In this document: one piece after another, positions 7,888-16,374 of the stretch | How positions within the stretch are numbered: the stretch's first letter is position 1 | How the letters are laid out: every line of letters begins with the position of its first letter | Origin: Acidimicrobiaceae bacterium | Lineage (GTDB): Bacteria; Actinomycetota; Acidimicrobiia; Acidimicrobiales; Aldehydirespiratoraceae | Length of the DNA stretch: 60,971 nucleotides | Reading direction: 5' to 3' | NCBI GenBank assembly: GCA_009843735.1 | Contig: VYCW01000090.1 | Coordinates: 1 to 60,971 of the forward strand | Notes under the pieces: model-generated | Told to the model about the DNA's origin: nothing | The model's database searches: none | The model's input: the letters and a program-made list of their open reading frames with translations, nothing else | Program-made: the position numbers and the translations under genes

Positions 7888-9048
7888 TTGGACTTCTCGA
7901 TCAGCGAAGACCAGCAGATGGTGGTGGACGCCGTGCGCGCCTTCGTTGAGCGTGAACTGGTCCCCCATGAGGACGAGGTGGAGCGCACCGGCCAGGTGCG
8001 GCCCGAACTGGTGGAGGAGATCCGGGGCAGGGCCGTCGATGCGGGCCTGTACGCGGCCAACATGCCCGTCGAGCTCGGCGGCGGCGGACTAGACGACGTG
8101 ACCCTGGCCATGGCCGAGCGGGCCTTCGGCTATACCGCCTACGGCCTGCACTACATCGTGGCCCGCCCGTCCAACATCCTGCGGGCCTGCACCGGCGACC
8201 AGGTCGAGGAGTACCTGCTGCCCACCGTGCGGGGCGAGCGGGTGGAGTGCCTGGCCATGAGCGAGCCCGACGCGGGATCCGACCTGAGAGGAATGACCTG
8301 CCGGGCCGAACGGCACGGCGACCACTACGTGGTGAACGGCACCAAGCACTTCATCAGCCACGCCGACCTGGCCGACTACGTGATCCTGTTCGCGGCTACC
8401 GGCACGGACACCACCGACCGGGGACCCCGCAAGCTGATCTCGTCGCTGCTGGTGGACTTCGAAACGCCCGGGGTCGAGCGGGTGCCGGGCTACAACTGCG
8501 TCTCGAACCGGGGTTACCACAACTTCATCCTCAACTTCGACAACGCCCGGGTGCCAGCCTCCAAGCTCCTGGGCGATGAGCACCGGGGCTTCGACGTGGC
8601 CAATGAGTGGCTGGGCAGCACCCGCCTGCAGGTGGCCGCGGTGTGCCTGGGGAGGGCCGACCGGGCCCTGTCGGTGGCCCTCGACTGGGCCGCCACTCGC
8701 GAGCAGTTCGGGCAGCGCATCGGGCGGTTCCAGGGCGTGTCGTTCAAGCTGGCCGACATGCGCATCCGCCTGCTCCAGGCCGAGTTGATGACCTACCGGG
8801 CCGCCTGGCTGTCGGCCCAGGGCGAGATGACCGACGCCGACGCGGCCATGGCCAAGCTGTCGGCCACCGAGATGCTCCAGTTCGTGTCGGACGAGGCCAT
8901 CCAGATCCTGGGCGGGATGGGACTGATGGACGAGTTGCCGCTGGAGCGGATATGGCGGGACGCCCGCGTCGACCGGATATGGGACGGCACCAGCGAGATC
9001 CAGCGCCACATCGTGTCGCGGGACATGCTGCGCCCCCTCGGCTGCTGA
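7888..9048 (+). CDS. Acyl-CoA dehydrogenase, possibly gamma-butyrobetainyl-CoA dehydrogenase
   Basis: FAD-dependent acyl-CoA dehydrogenase of 386 residues with the two signatures [16 protein letters not shown] ([16 protein letters not shown]) and [22 protein letters not shown]. The start is TTG at 7888, preceded by GGGAGGG at 7877-7883. Next to caiD it most plausibly oxidises gamma-butyrobetainyl-CoA to crotonobetainyl-CoA, the reverse of CaiA. An oddity is the catalytic-base motif: medium-chain acyl-CoA dehydrogenases have Glu in YEGT, while here the aligned residue is Asp366 ([10 protein letters not shown]). Electrons would go to electron transfer flavoprotein, which is not encoded here. 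Confidence 0.9.
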   Translation: MDFSISEDQQMVVDAVRAFVERELVPHEDEVERTGQVRPELVEEIRGRAVDAGLYAANMPVELGGGGLDDVTLAMAERAFGYTAYGLHYIVARPSNILRACTGDQVEEYLLPTVRGERVECLAMSEPDAGSDLRGMTCRAERHGDHYVVNGTKHFISHADLADYVILFAATGTDTTDRGPRKLISSLLVDFETPGVERVPGYNCVSNRGYHNFILNFDNARVPASKLLGDEHRGFDVANEWLGSTRLQVAAVCLGRADRALSVALDWAATREQFGQRIGRFQGVSFKLADMRIRLLQAELMTYRAAWLSAQGEMTDADAAMAKLSATEMLQFVSDEAIQILGGMGLMDELPLERIWRDARVDRIWDGTSEIQRHIVSRDMLRPLGC

Positions 9049-9056
9049 GAGGCGAC

Positions 9057-11159
9057 GTGGAGAGTCGGCTCGATCGGCTGCTCCGGCCCCGGTCGCTGGC
9101 CTTTGTGGGCGGCGCGGCCGCCGAGCTGTCAATCGAGGCGTGCCGCTCGTTCGGCTTCGCGGGCGACATGTGGGCCGTCAACCCGCGCCGGGAACTGGGC
9201 GGCCTGCCCACGGTCACATCCGCCACTGAGCTTCCGGCCGGCATTGACGCCGCCTTCGTCGGCGTGGACCGCCATGCGTCCATCGAGTTGGTCGGCCAAC
9301 TGGCCGCCGCGGGCACGGGCGCCGCGGTGTGCCACGCGTCGGGCTTCGCCGAGACCGGCGAGGCCGGCGCGGCCCTACAGGACGAGCTCGTGGCCGCGGC
9401 GGCCGGAATGCCGCTGCTGGGTCCCAACTGCTACGGGATGCTGTCGGCACCGACCGGCGCGGCCCTGTGGCCCGACGTGAACGGGCTGGCCCGCTGCGAA
9501 CGGGGAGTGGCGCTGCTGAGCCAGAGCGGCAACATCGCGGTGAACCTGACCATGCAGCGCCGCGGCCTCGACATCGCATGGGTGGTAACGCTGGGGAACC
9601 AGGCCGATGTGGGTATCTCAGAGGCCTTCGAGGCGGTGGCCGCCGACGAGGCAGCCACCGGCGTCGGCCTCTGCATTGAGGGACTCGACGACGCCGAGCG
9701 CTTCGCGGCGGCCGCCGTGGCGGCACGGCGCAGAGGTCTTCCGGTAGTGGCCCTCAAGCTGGGCGCGTCGAGGGCCTCCGGCGCCATCGCCGTCACTCAC
9801 ACCGCCTCGCTGGTGGGCGACGACGCCGCCTACGGCGCGCTGTTCGATGAACTGGGCATCCGGCGGGTGCACAGCCTGCCGGAACTGCTCGACACCCTGG
9901 CCGTCGTGTGCGCTCTCGGACCGCTCAAGGGCAACCGGCTGGTGTCGTTCAGCTGCTCCGGCGGCGAGGCCGCACTCGTCGCTGACCGCAGCCGGGATCG
10001 CAACCTGTGCTTCCCGTCCTTCAGCTCCGGTCATGCCGCCCGGGTGGCGTCGGCTCTGGACGATCGGGTCGCGGTCACCAACCCGCTCGACTACCACACC
10101 TTCATCTGGGGCGATGAGGCCCGGCTAGCCGGCTGTTTCGGGGCCGCCCTCCGCGGTGACGCCGGTGAGGCTGGCTCAACTGTGGCCTCAGCGGCCCGTG
10201 AGCACAGCGGGCAGGATCGGGAGGCTCCCTTCGATGCCGCACTCCTAGTGCTTGACTTCCCCGCAGAGGGGCTGGACCGGTCGCGCTGGTGGCCCACCCT
10301 GAGTGCCTTCGCCGCCGCCTGCGACGCCAACCGCACCGGTGGCGTGGTGGTGGCCTCACTGGCGGAGAACCTGCCCGCCGACGCCCGCACCCGGGCCGCA
10401 GAGCTGGGACTGGCCGCATGCGCCGACATCGACACCGCCCTCGCCGCCCTGGAGGCCGCCGCGGCTTGGGGGAACCGGGGCGACATCGGGGACGCCGACC
10501 TTCTGGCTGCGGCCCGCGATACGGAAGGCGCCGTCACGGTCCTTTCCGAGCAGGAGGCGAAGCCGCGCCTGGCCGCGGCCGGCATCGCCGTGCCCGATGG
10601 GCGGCAGGTGTTGCCCGGAGAAGCCGCGGCCGCGGCCGGCAGGCTCGGATATCCGGTCGTGGTCAAGGCCTCGGGCCCCGCCCACAAGACTGAGGCCGGC
10701 GGGGTGGTGATCGGTCTCACGGACGCCGACGCGGTGGCCGCGGCCGCTCAGCGGCTAGCCGGCGGCGGCGATGGGACAGTGAGGGTGGAGGCCTGCATTA
10801 CCGGGGTCGTGGCCGAACTGCTGGTGAGCGTGCGGTCCTCGCCCCCGGTAGGGATCCTGCTGACGCTTGGAGCGGGCGGCACGCTGGCGGAGTTGCTGGA
10901 CGACACCGCGACCCTGCTGCTCCCGGCCACGGCGCACGCCACCCTCGAGGCCCTGCACAGCCTGCGGCTGTGGCCCCTGTTGGCCGGCCACCGCGGCGGC
11001 CCCGCGGGCGCCGTCGACACGGTGATCGAGGCGGTCTCGGCGCTCGGAGGACTGGTGCGCGACGATCGCAGCATCATCGAAGTCGAGATCAACCCGCTTG
11101 CCGTCACGCCGCACGCCGCGGTCGCCGTCGATGCGCTGATGGTCGTGGCCGATGGCTGA
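9057..11159 (+). CDS. NDP-forming acyl-CoA synthetase (acetate-CoA ligase family)
   Basis: 700-residue single-chain ligase that joins an acid to CoA through a phosphohistidine and acyl phosphate, giving ADP. Domains in order: CoA-binding Rossmann domain (about 1-130), two succinyl-CoA-synthetase-like flavodoxin domains with the phospho-loop His248 in VTHTASLVGDDAAY, and a C-terminal ATP-grasp domain (from about residue 490: LGYPVVVKASGPAHKTEAGGV). The chosen GTG at 9057 follows the dehydrogenase stop by 8 bases with GAGAGG upstream; the frame stays open farther 5' but only inside the previous gene. In this cluster it probably makes gamma-butyrobetainyl- or carnitinyl-CoA, replacing AMP-forming CaiC. 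Substrate is inferred. Confidence 0.88.
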   Translation: MESRLDRLLRPRSLAFVGGAAAELSIEACRSFGFAGDMWAVNPRRELGGLPTVTSATELPAGIDAAFVGVDRHASIELVGQLAAAGTGAAVCHASGFAETGEAGAALQDELVAAAAGMPLLGPNCYGMLSAPTGAALWPDVNGLARCERGVALLSQSGNIAVNLTMQRRGLDIAWVVTLGNQADVGISEAFEAVAADEAATGVGLCIEGLDDAERFAAAAVAARRRGLPVVALKLGASRASGAIAVTHTASLVGDDAAYGALFDELGIRRVHSLPELLDTLAVVCALGPLKGNRLVSFSCSGGEAALVADRSRDRNLCFPSFSSGHAARVASALDDRVAVTNPLDYHTFIWGDEARLAGCFGAALRGDAGEAGSTVASAAREHSGQDREAPFDAALLVLDFPAEGLDRSRWWPTLSAFAAACDANRTGGVVVASLAENLPADARTRAAELGLAACADIDTALAALEAAAAWGNRGDIGDADLLAAARDTEGAVTVLSEQEAKPRLAAAGIAVPDGRQVLPGEAAAAAGRLGYPVVVKASGPAHKTEAGGVVIGLTDADAVAAAAQRLAGGGDGTVRVEACITGVVAELLVSVRSSPPVGILLTLGAGGTLAELLDDTATLLLPATAHATLEALHSLRLWPLLAGHRGGPAGAVDTVIEAVSALGGLVRDDRSIIEVEINPLAVTPHAAVAVDALMVVADG

Positions 11160-11949
11160 CGGGACCCCCTCCGCCGCGGTCGCTGCCGTCGCCGACGGGC
11201 CGGTACTCGAAGTCACCATCGACCGCCCCAAGGCCAACGCCATCGATGCGGCCACCAGCCGCGAGCTGAGTCGCGTGTTCGCCGGCTTCCGTGATGACCC
11301 CGACCTCCGGGTCGCGATCCTCACCGGCGCAGGCGACCGGTTCTTCTCCGCCGGATGGGACCTGAACGCGGCCGCGGAGGGCGAGGAGTTCGAGGCCGAC
11401 TACGGCGAGGGTGGCTTCGGCGGCTTCGGCGAGTTGCCCGGTCTGCTCAAGCCCGTGATCGCCGCGGTCAACGGCATGGCGATCGGCGGCGGCTTCGAGA
11501 TCGTCCTCGCCGCCGACCTCGTGGTCGCCGCCGAGCACGCCCGCTTCTGGCTTCCGGAAGCCTCGCTCGGGCTCGTTCCCGACAGCGGGTCGGTGCGCCT
11601 GCCCAGGATGGTGCCGCCCGTAGTGGCCAACGAGATCCTGTACGCGGGCAGGCGCCTCGATGCGGCCGAGGCGCTGCGCTGGGGGCTGGTCAACTCGGTG
11701 ATCGATGCCTCGGACCTGATGAGCGAGGCCCGGGCACTCGCTGCCCGAGTGCTGGAGGCCGCCCCCCTGTCGGTGGCGGCCATCCACCAGATACGCGACC
11801 GCACCCGGCACCTCCCGCTGGCTGAGGCCTTCGAGGTGCTGCGGTCAGGGGAACTGACCGCCTACGAGGCCATGCTCGGATCAGCCGACGCGGTCGAGGG
11901 TCCCGCCGCCTTCACCGAGGGACGCTCTCCCCGCTGGCAGGGCCGCTAG
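11152..11949 (+). CDS. caiD: Carnitinyl-CoA dehydratase
   Basis: 265-residue crotonase-fold enzyme that interconverts crotonobetainyl-CoA and L-carnitinyl-CoA. As I remember E. coli CaiD, the match is high along the whole length: RPKANAIDA, FSAGWDLNAAAEGE, KPVIAAVNGMAIGGGFE, LPEASLGLVPDSG and EALRWGLVN all have direct counterparts. Both crotonase glutamates are kept (GGGFE and, 20 residues later, LPE). The start overlaps the ligase gene by 8 bases. It is the last gene of the plus-strand cluster and meets the ABC permease gene tail to tail with a 3-base gap. This assignment anchors the carnitine reading of the whole region. Confidence 0.9.
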   Translation: MADGTPSAAVAAVADGPVLEVTIDRPKANAIDAATSRELSRVFAGFRDDPDLRVAILTGAGDRFFSAGWDLNAAAEGEEFEADYGEGGFGGFGELPGLLKPVIAAVNGMAIGGGFEIVLAADLVVAAEHARFWLPEASLGLVPDSGSVRLPRMVPPVVANEILYAGRRLDAAEALRWGLVNSVIDASDLMSEARALAARVLEAAPLSVAAIHQIRDRTRHLPLAEAFEVLRSGELTAYEAMLGSADAVEGPAAFTEGRSPRWQGR

Positions 11950-11952
11950 CCC

Positions 11953-14076
11953 TCAGTTGCCGCCGGCGACGGGGGTGAACCGGCGGGTCCAGGCCTGCAA
12001 CATGCGGTCCAGCAGCATGGCCAGCAGCACGATGGCCATGCCGGCCACGAAACCCGACCCCACCGAGTCGGTCCGCCTGAGCCCCTTCACCGTCTCGAGG
12101 CCCAGGCCGCCGCCGCCCACCAGCCCCGCGATCACCACCATGGCCAGCACAAGCATCACCGTCTGGTTGATGCCGGCGATGATGCTCGGAGCGGCCAGCG
12201 GCAGCTGCACCTTGCGCAGCGTCTGGCCCCGGGTGGCGCCGAAGGCCTTGGAAGCCTCGGTGGCCTCGCCCTCCACCTGGCGGATGCCCAGATTGGTCAG
12301 CCGGGTCGCGGCCGGCAACGCGTACAGGACCGAGGCGATGATCCCCGGGATCCGCCCCACGTTGAACATGATGATCACCGGCACGAGCAGCACGAAGCTG
12401 GGGATTGTCTGCAGGAAGTCGAGCACCGGCTTGAGCATCCGCTCGAACCGGTCGTTGCGGGCGGCCAGGACCCCCAGCGGGATGCCGCACAGGATCGCCA
12501 TGGCCACGGCCACGATGACTTGGGCGAAGGTGTCCATGGAGAGCGTCCACATCCCGAGGAACCCGAGACCGGCCGCGCAGGCCGTGCAGAATGCGGCCAG
12601 GGCTGGCCCACCCAGCCGCCACGCAGCCAGCGCCACCGCCAGAACCACCACCGGCCAGGCAAGATCCGAGCTGAACAGTTCCCGCAGCGGCGTCACGGCG
12701 TAGATGGTGATCGAGTCGCTGAACCAGCCGGTCCCGAACCAGGTCCCGCCGATCTCGTAGAGGTTGTCCCGGACCCAGTCGACCAGCCAGTCGATCCGGT
12801 CCGCGAACGAGAAGGAGATCGCGCCGGGGAAGTCGGCTCTCCCGATCGCCGCTCCCACCAGCGTGCCAACCAGGAGCAGGGCGCCGCCGAGCACCTTGCG
12901 AGGATGCCGGACCAGCGCCTCCACCCCCAACTTCCGGCTCATCGGAACGGCCAGCATGCTGCCCGCCCGCGACAAGCCGCCGTCAATGGCGGACAGGACG
13001 CTCTCCACCCACCGGACCGGCTCGAGGTGCGCTAGGGCGTCGGGCATGAGGCGCAGCCGGCGACGGGTCCCGATGCCCGCAGCCCCATGGGTGACCCGGT
13101 CCATGATGACGGCCAGCACGACAATGGCCAGACCGGCCTCCAGCGCCCGTCCGACGAACAGTCCCCGCAGCGACACCAGCACCACCTGGCCCAGCCCGCC
13201 CGCGCCGATGAGGGCCGCGATCACGACGATGCTCAGCGCCATCATGATGGTCTGGTTGATGCCGGTCAGCACGCTGGGCAACGCCAGCGGGAACTGCACC
13301 TTGCGCAGGGTCTGGCGGGGTGTGGCCCCGAACATCTCGGCGGCCTCCACGGTGACGGCCGGCACAGTCCGTATGCCCAGATTGGTGAGCCTGATCACCG
13401 GCGGGAGGGCGTACACGACGGTGGCGATGATGGCCGGGACCCTGGCCACGCCGAACAGCAGGACCACCGGGATCAGGTACACGAAGGCCGGCAGGGTCTG
13501 CATGGCGTCGAGCGCCGGCCGCAGCGCCTGCTGGAGCCGGTCGTAGCGGGCCGCGGCGATTCCCACCGGTACACCGATAGCCACCGAGATGGCGACCGCT
13601 ACCGCCATCAACGCAACCGTCTGGAGGCTCTCGGTCCAAAGGCCGATGGCGCCGAAGTAGAGGACCCCCACCCCGGCGAGCAGGCCCGCCCGGAGCCCTA
13701 GCACGGAAGTGGCGACCATGGCCGTCGCGCCCACCACCACGTACCACGGCAGCCACAGCAGGAACCACTCGACGGCCCGCAAGCCCCAGTCGATCATGTC
13801 GCTGACCGGGTTGAAGAAGAAGGAGAAGCTCCAATGGCTGGTCTGGTTGTTGATCACCCAGCGGCGAGCATCGTCGATCCAGTCTGCCAGCGGGATCACC
13901 AGCGACTCGGGGAACCCCCCGAGCGAGCTCAGGGCGATCTGGACCGCCACCAGCACGGCCACCCCGATGGCGAGCCCCCCGCCCGAGCGCATCCGCCGCT
14001 GCCGGTCGAGGGCCAGCCGAGCCTCGATGGTGCTCGAAGCCTCCGACGGCGCCGCGGACGGCGCGGCCGTGGTCAC
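11953..14076 (-). CDS. Glycine betaine/carnitine-type ABC transporter permease, tandem ProW fusion
   Basis: 707-residue membrane protein made of two ProW-like permease domains in one chain. The first EAA loop region is EAAEMFGATPRQTLRKVQFP (about residue 250) and the second is EASKAFGATRGQTLRKVQLP (about residue 630); both are followed by INQT and a GGGLG or GAGGLG segment. Most importers of this type use a homodimer of a single-domain permease. The start was set at GTG 14076 because it overlaps the ATPase stop in GTGA; the frame continues 5' but within the ATPase gene. Substrate is probably a quaternary amine such as carnitine, gamma-butyrobetaine or glycine betaine. Confidence 0.9.
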   Translation of the reverse strand: MTTAAPSAAPSEASSTIEARLALDRQRRMRSGGGLAIGVAVLVAVQIALSSLGGFPESLVIPLADWIDDARRWVINNQTSHWSFSFFFNPVSDMIDWGLRAVEWFLLWLPWYVVVGATAMVATSVLGLRAGLLAGVGVLYFGAIGLWTESLQTVALMAVAVAISVAIGVPVGIAAARYDRLQQALRPALDAMQTLPAFVYLIPVVLLFGVARVPAIIATVVYALPPVIRLTNLGIRTVPAVTVEAAEMFGATPRQTLRKVQFPLALPSVLTGINQTIMMALSIVVIAALIGAGGLGQVVLVSLRGLFVGRALEAGLAIVVLAVIMDRVTHGAAGIGTRRRLRLMPDALAHLEPVRWVESVLSAIDGGLSRAGSMLAVPMSRKLGVEALVRHPRKVLGGALLLVGTLVGAAIGRADFPGAISFSFADRIDWLVDWVRDNLYEIGGTWFGTGWFSDSITIYAVTPLRELFSSDLAWPVVVLAVALAAWRLGGPALAAFCTACAAGLGFLGMWTLSMDTFAQVIVAVAMAILCGIPLGVLAARNDRFERMLKPVLDFLQTIPSFVLLVPVIIMFNVGRIPGIIASVLYALPAATRLTNLGIRQVEGEATEASKAFGATRGQTLRKVQLPLAAPSIIAGINQTVMLVLAMVVIAGLVGGGGLGLETVKGLRRTDSVGSGFVAGMAIVLLAMLLDRMLQAWTRRFTPVAGGN

Positions 14077-15179
14077 CGCGGCTCGACGGTACGGTCGCCT
14101 GCCGCGGCTCCGGCTCTGGAGCCCTCGTCCAGCAATGCGGCTACCCGGTCCCGGTCCACCGTGCCCACGACCTGGCCCTGGTCGTCGGCGACGCACAGCG
14201 CCTCGGGGCTGGCCAGCAGCCGGGGCAGCACGTCGTCGAGGACCGCACCGAGGCTCACCGGTTCTCCCGCGGGCGTCTCGCCGTCGAGAGGCCGCATGAC
14301 CGAGCCCACGGTCACGACCTTCGTCTTGGGCGCGTCCTCGGTGAACTCGCGCACGTACTCGTCGGCCGGTGCCGACACGATCTGCTCGGGCGTGCCCACC
14401 TGCACGAACTCGCCGTCCTTCATGATGGCGATGCGGTCCCCGAGCTTGAGGGCCTCATGGAAGTCGTGGGTGATGAACACCAGGGTGCGGCGCATGCTGG
14501 CCTGAAGCGACAGCAACTCGTCCTGCATGTCTCGGCGGATCAGCGGATCCAGCGCCGAGAACGGCTCGTCGAAGAACAGGATCTCGGGCTCCACGCACAG
14601 CGCCCGGGCCAGTCCCACCCGCTGCTGCATCCCGCCTGAGAGCTGCTGGGGGAAGTGGTCGGTCCAGTCCTGGAGACCGACCACCTCGAGGACTTGCAGG
14701 GCCCGTTCGTAGCGGTCCGCCTTGGTCGCCCCCTGGATCTCGAGGCCGAAGGCGACGTTGTCGATCACCTTCCGGTGCGGGAACAGCCCGAAGTGCTGGA
14801 ACACCATCGACAAGCGGCTCCGCCTGAGTTCTCTCAGTCCCTCGTCGTCGAGGTCCCCGATGGGGGTGCCGTCGATCTCGACGGTCCCGCTGGTCGGCTC
14901 GATCAGGCGGGACAGGCAGCGGATCAGGGTCGACTTGCCGGAGCCGGACAGGCCCATGACAACGAAGATCTCGCCGCGCTCGACCGAAAATGTCGCGTCC
15001 CGGACCGCGATCAGGCAGCCGGTGCGCTCCTGCACGACCTGGCGGCTGGCGCCCTCGTCGAGGAGGGTCAGGGCCGCGGCCAGGTCCTCGCCGAAGACCT
15101 TGGTGATCTCCGTGCACACGAGCGGCGCGGCCGCCTCGATGCCGGCCTGTACGGCCTCATCACCCGCGGCAGCGACCAC
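14073..15179 (-). CDS. Quaternary-amine ABC transporter ATP-binding protein (ProV/OpuAA type)
   Basis: 368-residue ATPase of the glycine betaine/L-proline importer family. It has the ProV-type N-terminal extension (TKVFGEDLAAALTLLDEG), Walker A GLSGSGKST, signature LSGGMQQRVGLARAL, Walker B ILFFDEPFSALD and a C-terminal CBS-like segment (LCVADDQGQVVGTVDRDRVAAL). In this family CBS domains sense ionic strength, so osmotic gating is possible although only one CBS unit is apparent. GTG 15179 is preceded by TAGTAT and 6 bases, a leaderless arrangement. The permease follows with a GTGA overlap. The substrate-binding lipoprotein is transcribed divergently. Confidence 0.93.
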   Translation of the reverse strand: MVAAAGDEAVQAGIEAAAPLVCTEITKVFGEDLAAALTLLDEGASRQVVQERTGCLIAVRDATFSVERGEIFVVMGLSGSGKSTLIRCLSRLIEPTSGTVEIDGTPIGDLDDEGLRELRRSRLSMVFQHFGLFPHRKVIDNVAFGLEIQGATKADRYERALQVLEVVGLQDWTDHFPQQLSGGMQQRVGLARALCVEPEILFFDEPFSALDPLIRRDMQDELLSLQASMRRTLVFITHDFHEALKLGDRIAIMKDGEFVQVGTPEQIVSAPADEYVREFTEDAPKTKVVTVGSVMRPLDGETPAGEPVSLGAVLDDVLPRLLASPEALCVADDQGQVVGTVDRDRVAALLDEGSRAGAAAGDRTVEPR

Positions 15180-15185
15180 CCGCGC

Positions 15186-15191
15186 ATACTA
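15186..15191 (-). promoter_or_regulatory. Leaderless -10 box for the ABC ATPase-permease operon
   Basis: TAGTAT on the minus strand, 6 bases before the GTG at 15179. It is identical in sequence and spacing to the P450 operon box at 6284-6289. Confidence 0.6.
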
Positions 15192-15225
15192 GGCCGCGGC
15201 TGTCTGCGCCGACGGCGAACGAAGT

Positions 15226-15261
15226 TAGTCATGCGGACTACGAACGCCGGACTATTGACTT
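15226..15261. promoter_or_regulatory. Cluster of GACTA-type repeats between the divergent transporter genes
   Basis: TAGTC (15226-15230) and GACTA (15236-15240) form a small inverted repeat. A second GACTA occurs at 15250-15254 and GACTT at 15257-15261. They sit between the ATPase and the binding-protein genes and overlap a TTGACT hexamer (15255-15260) that has a TAGACA 18 bases downstream (15279-15284), a possible promoter for the lipoprotein gene. A shared regulator of both directions is plausible. Confidence 0.35.
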
Positions 15262-15351
15262 ATGGCACCACCCATGTGTAGACATTGGGCCTCGGAGTTG
15301 GTCGCGCGGCAGGGCGCGGCCCGGGACAAGACAACTGGGAGGGGACACCGG

Positions 15352-16281
15352 ATGAGGAAGTCTCTATGGAAGCTTGCCGCCGGAGTGGCAGTGCTCGGCC
15401 TGCTGGCGGGAGCCTGTAGCGGTGGCGACGACGGTGCGGAGGAGATCACCACTATCAAGCTCGTCGCCAACCCGTGGAGCGGCTCAGCCGCCAACATCGA
15501 GGTGGCCAAGCAGTTGCTCGAGAACGAGTTGGGCTACACGGTCGAGGTCACCGACCTCGACGAGAACGCCCAGTGGTCGGCGATCAACACCGGCGAGCTG
15601 CACGCGTCGCTCGAGGTGTGGCCGTCGGGCCACGGCCAGAACCGGGTCGACTTCATCGACAACCCCGACGGCAACGTCGCGGACGCCGGGCTGCTCGGTC
15701 CCATCGGCCAGATCGGCTGGTACCTGCCCGGCTACATGATCGATCAGAACGCCGCGCTGGCCAGCGCAGAGGGATTCACCGATCCGGCGCTGGCCGGCCT
15801 GTTCGCCACGGCCGAGACGGGCGAGGCCGGGCAGATCCTGCACGGCGACCCCAGCTGGGTGACCTTCGAGCAGGACATCATCGACGACTTCGGGTTGCAG
15901 CTCGAGATCGTGTACGCCGGCTCCGAGGAGGCGCTGCTAGCCGCGTTCGACGCGGCCTTCGCTCGCGAGGAGCCCGTGCTGTCGTACTTCTGGACACCTC
16001 ACTCGGCCTTCAACACGTTCGATCTCGTCGAGTTGGAGCTGCCGCCGGATCCCGACGGCAACAAGTACTACCCGTCAGAGGATCTGTTCAAGATCGTCTG
16101 GGCCGGGCTCGAGGAGGGGGCGCCCAACGCGTGGGCCTTCCTGCACAACTTCAACTACACCACTGCCGACCAGGTGTCGATGCTGGCTGCGATCGATGGA
16201 GAGGGCAAGAGCGTCGAGGAGGCCGCGGCGGACTGGATCGCCGCCAACGAGGCCACCTGGAGCGCCTGGATCCCGTCGTAG
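15352..16281 (+). CDS. Quaternary-amine ABC transporter substrate-binding lipoprotein
   Basis: 309-residue ProX/OpuAC-family binding protein, secreted and lipid-anchored. The signal peptide is MRKSLWKLAAG plus a hydrophobic stretch ending LLAGAC, with lipidated Cys22. The mature protein starts with an acidic linker and has the family features NPWSGSAAN, LEVWPSGHG and a tryptophan-rich pocket (TWSAWIPS at the end). ATG 15352 has a strong GGGAGGGG at 15337-15344, so it is leadered, in contrast to the divergent ATPase gene. A longer reading from 15262 is rejected because it would put about 30 residues before the signal peptide. Confidence 0.93.
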   Translation: MRKSLWKLAAGVAVLGLLAGACSGGDDGAEEITTIKLVANPWSGSAANIEVAKQLLENELGYTVEVTDLDENAQWSAINTGELHASLEVWPSGHGQNRVDFIDNPDGNVADAGLLGPIGQIGWYLPGYMIDQNAALASAEGFTDPALAGLFATAETGEAGQILHGDPSWVTFEQDIIDDFGLQLEIVYAGSEEALLAAFDAAFAREEPVLSYFWTPHSAFNTFDLVELELPPDPDGNKYYPSEDLFKIVWAGLEEGAPNAWAFLHNFNYTTADQVSMLAAIDGEGKSVEEAAADWIAANEATWSAWIPS

Positions 16282-16301
16282 CCATAGGCCGAGCGAATAG
16301 C

Positions 16302-16354
16302 TGAGCCGGGGCTCGTTCCCGGCTCAAGGAGGGACCGGGGTGAGCCCCGGTCCC
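16302..16354. terminator. Two consecutive perfect hairpins between convergent genes
   Basis: Hairpin 1 has a 9-base perfect stem (TGAGCCGGG / CCCGGCTCA, 16302-16326, 7-base loop). Hairpin 2 has a 10-base perfect stem (GGGACCGGGG / CCCCGGTCCC, 16331-16354, 4-base loop). They lie between the stops of the binding-protein gene and the creatininase-like gene. Neither has a clear T-tract, but location and symmetry suggest a bidirectional terminator. Confidence 0.7.
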
Positions 16355-16374
16355 TTCCGCGCCGGCGGGGGGGT

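Noticed and set aside
8607..9056. N-terminal extension of the CoA ligase
   Set aside because: The frame is open but lies entirely within the acyl-CoA dehydrogenase gene; GTG 9057 has a ribosome binding site and starts the CoA-binding domain.
14077..14196. Longer N-terminus of the ABC permease
   Set aside because: The extra 40 residues are Arg/Gly-rich shadow of the ATPase C-terminus; GTGA coupling at 14076 is more convincing.
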